The notes under the pieces are model-generated. The model had not been told where the DNA came from. It saw only the letters and a program-made list of their open reading frames with translations, and ran no database searches. Position numbers and translations under genes: made by a program. This document shows, in pieces, positions 50,004 through 51,331 of a stretch of 51,331 nucleotides of DNA (position 1 is its first letter; the number at the start of each line of letters is the position of its first letter). The stretch spans positions 1 through 51,331 of the forward strand of contig CAJOIQ010000009.1 of NCBI GenBank assembly GCA_905234795.1, given 5' to 3'. This DNA comes from an uncultured Bacteroidales bacterium (GTDB taxonomy: Bacteria; Bacteroidota; Bacteroidia; Bacteroidales; UBA932).

Positions 50004-51122
50004 ATGACTATGCATCGCAGACTTAACAACCTTCTTCTCTCCCTTACAGCCGTACTGCTTTTGGCCGCCTGCGCCAAGAAAGAAAACCCCATTTCGGTAT
50101 ATGTTTGGCAAAACATCGGCTCCAACGTGAACATGGATACCCTTCAGCGGGATTTCCACATTTGGAAAAGCCATGGCGTCACGGGAGTTTGCATTGAAAC
50201 CCGCAATCTGGAACAGATTCGTGAAGCATCGGCCCGCGCCCACGCCGAAGGCCTGGAGTACCACGCCTGGGTTCCTTCCATGATGCGCAACAACATGCCC
50301 CACAGCTGGTATGCCGTGAACCGTCTGGGAGAAAGCGCCGATCTTCACCCCTCTTATGTAAAGAACTATCGTTTCCTGGATCCCGCCAACCCCGAGGTTC
50401 AGGCCTATCTTGCCGAGCAATATCTGGAAGTGGCCAAGATTCCCGACGTGGACTACGTGCGTCTGGACTTCATCCGTTATCCCGATGTTGTGCTGGCCAG
50501 CGCCCTGAGCCAGCTCTACGGCGTGGAGACCCCCGGGGAATATGCTCCCGCCGACTATTGCTACTGCGAAACCTGCACCAGCACGTTCCTGGAGCAGACG
50601 GGTATCGATATCACCAAGGTTGCCGATCCTTCCCTGGTCCCCCAGTGGGCCCAGTTCCGCTGCGACCAACTCACCCTGTTCGTGGACCGCATGGCCCGCG
50701 CCGTGCACGAGGTGGGCAAGAAGGTGAGCGTGGATGTGTTCCCCGGTCCCTATTCCTATGCCGAGCACATGGTGCGCCAGCAGTGGAACCAGTGGACGGT
50801 GGACATGTTCTTCCCCATGAACTATAATGAATATTATGGTGAAAAACTGGAATGGCTGGACAGCGTGGTCAAGGAAGAGGTTCAGGCTGCCGGAAACATC
50901 CCTGTGATGAGCGGTCTCAGGATTTGCACCGACTGGCGCAACAAGCCGGAGCACAAGCACCCCAAGGATTTCGGCCTCACTCCCGACGAGCTCAAAACCG
51001 CCCTCCACAGTTCCCTCAACGCCGGTGCCAAGGGCGTTTGCCTGCTGAGCCCGCACCGTATGAGCCCCGAACATTGGACTGCACTGGAAGAGGCCATAAA
51101 AGATTTGGCAAATAGAAAATAA
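50004..51122 (+). CDS. Glycoside-hydrolase-like lipoprotein (GHL10/DUF187 type)
   Basis: A 372-residue lipoprotein (MTMHRRLNNLLLSLTAVLLLAAC, Cys23; ATG at 50010 is an alternative start). The body is a TIM-barrel like the GHL10 family: VYVWQNIGSNVNMDTLQRDFHIWKSHGVTGVCIETRN, the barrel strand YVRLDFIRYPDVV near 152-164 (Asp and Arg at the end of strand four), the small cysteine motif CYCETCTSTFLEQTG near 189-203, then VDMFFPMNYNEYY and VMSGLRICTD. Substrate unknown; enzymes of this class are thought to act on polysaccharide or peptidoglycan-related sugars. Single gene between rpiB and rpsO with its own promoter. Confidence 0.8.
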   Translation: MTMHRRLNNLLLSLTAVLLLAACAKKENPISVYVWQNIGSNVNMDTLQRDFHIWKSHGVTGVCIETRNLEQIREASARAHAEGLEYHAWVPSMMRNNMPHSWYAVNRLGESADLHPSYVKNYRFLDPANPEVQAYLAEQYLEVAKIPDVDYVRLDFIRYPDVVLASALSQLYGVETPGEYAPADYCYCETCTSTFLEQTGIDITKVADPSLVPQWAQFRCDQLTLFVDRMARAVHEVGKKVSVDVFPGPYSYAEHMVRQQWNQWTVDMFFPMNYNEYYGEKLEWLDSVVKEEVQAAGNIPVMSGLRICTDWRNKPEHKHPKDFGLTPDELKTALHSSLNAGAKGVCLLSPHRMSPEHWTALEEAIKDLANRK

Positions 51123-51135
51123 ATACCTAAATTTG
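51104..51135 (+). promoter_or_regulatory. Promoter of rpsO
   Basis: TTTG (51104-51107), 20-bp spacer, TAAATTTG (51128-51135); the best full-length promoter match in the window, 38 bp before the ATG and overlapping the end of the preceding gene. Confidence 0.78.
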
Positions 51136-51173
51136 CGGGCTAAAATTTTAAACAACTAAAAACTCATTGCACA

Positions 51174-51331
51174 ATGGCAGAATATTTACAGCCTGAGAAA
51201 AAGCAAGAGATTTTCGCGAAGTACGGAAAGTCCAATAAGGACACCGGCTCTCCTGAGAGTCAGGTTGCTTTATTTTCCTACCGTATCGCTCACCTCACTG
51301 AGCATGTGAAGAAGAACAAGAAAGACGTGGT
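51174..51331 (+). CDS. rpsO: 30S ribosomal protein S15 (partial, cut by window end)
   Basis: The first 52 codons are visible, starting [18 protein letters not shown] and continuing with [20 protein letters not shown], then [15 protein letters not shown]. The T-G-S-x-E-x-Q-V-A motif and the following helix with LTEHxKxxxKD identify S15, which binds the central domain of 16S rRNA. The rest lies beyond the window (normal length is about 89 residues). Confidence 0.97.
   Translation, partial: MAEYLQPEKKQEIFAKYGKSNKDTGSPESQVALFSYRIAHLTEHVKKNKKDV

Noticed and set aside
1..51331. CRISPR array, rRNA, prophage, transposase or integrase.
   Set aside because: None was seen on either strand; repeats found are few, palindromic and not regularly spaced.

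Overview
The window is a gene-dense stretch (about 51 kb, high GC, roughly 58-60% by eye) of a Bacteroidales chromosome. Pointers to that group are the Bacteroidetes-type promoter (-7 box TAnnTTTG, sometimes with a TTTG-like -33 box 19-21 bp upstream), near absence of Shine-Dalgarno sequences, the Bacteroidetes forms of omega, FtsL, FtsQ and MraY, lipoproteins of that phylum, and the gene order mraZ-rsmH-ftsL-ftsI-murE-mraY-murD-ftsW-murG-murC-ftsQ-ftsA-ftsZ. I cannot assign family or genus. No insertion sequence, prophage, CRISPR array or rRNA is visible; one tRNA (His) is present.

Layout. 1-7.4 kb: the tail of an unknown gene, a lipoprotein nitroreductase and tcdA on the plus strand; then a minus-strand operon of an M49-like lipoprotein, a DASS-family anion transporter and an outer-membrane porin; then gdhA. 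7.4-14.2 kb, minus strand: nadK-uppS-bamA-skp, closed by a terminator, then a DsbD-like reductase. 14.3-23.9 kb: a GNAT acetyltransferase, then a plus-strand run of pdxJ, a second Skp-like lipoprotein, a glycosyltransferase, a LysM/periplasmic-binding protein, trxB, bamD, omega, recN, a Fur-family regulator and a small lipoprotein. 24-31.3 kb: tRNA-His, a carboxyltransferase (OadA/PycB type), upp, radC, miaB, then two small envelope proteins and rpoN. 31.4-46.6 kb: the complete dcw cluster, one tightly overlapping plus-strand operon. 46.6 kb to the end: gltX, truB-rpiB on the minus strand, a GH-like lipoprotein, and the start of rpsO.

The genes are mostly core: peptidoglycan synthesis and division (dcw, uppS), outer-membrane assembly (bamA, bamD, two Skp homologues), NAD(P) and redox (nadK, trxB, dsbD), translation and tRNA modification (gltX, miaB, truB, tcdA, rpsO) and nitrogen/carbon metabolism (gdhA, carboxyltransferase, pdxJ, upp, rpiB).

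Unusual points. (1) The M49-family lipoprotein at 4197-5801 has lost every recognisable zinc/catalytic residue yet is intact and leads a transporter-porin operon: probably a repurposed pseudopeptidase. (2) Small palindromic elements sit in frame inside essential genes: a 143-bp element with 28/29 inverted arms and two copies of a 26-bp hairpin in truB, a run of four hairpins in rsmH and a perfect 15-bp inverted repeat in dsbD; the two 26-bp copies differ by a compensatory base-pair change. (3) A 40-bp dyad repeat occurs in two distant gaps (36/40 identical). (4) Four 10-bp-phased repeats precede mraZ and look like a MraZ operator. (5) The carboxyltransferase ends in a biotinyl-like domain lacking the acceptor lysine. 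(6) The serine codon TCG is used strikingly often immediately before GCC.
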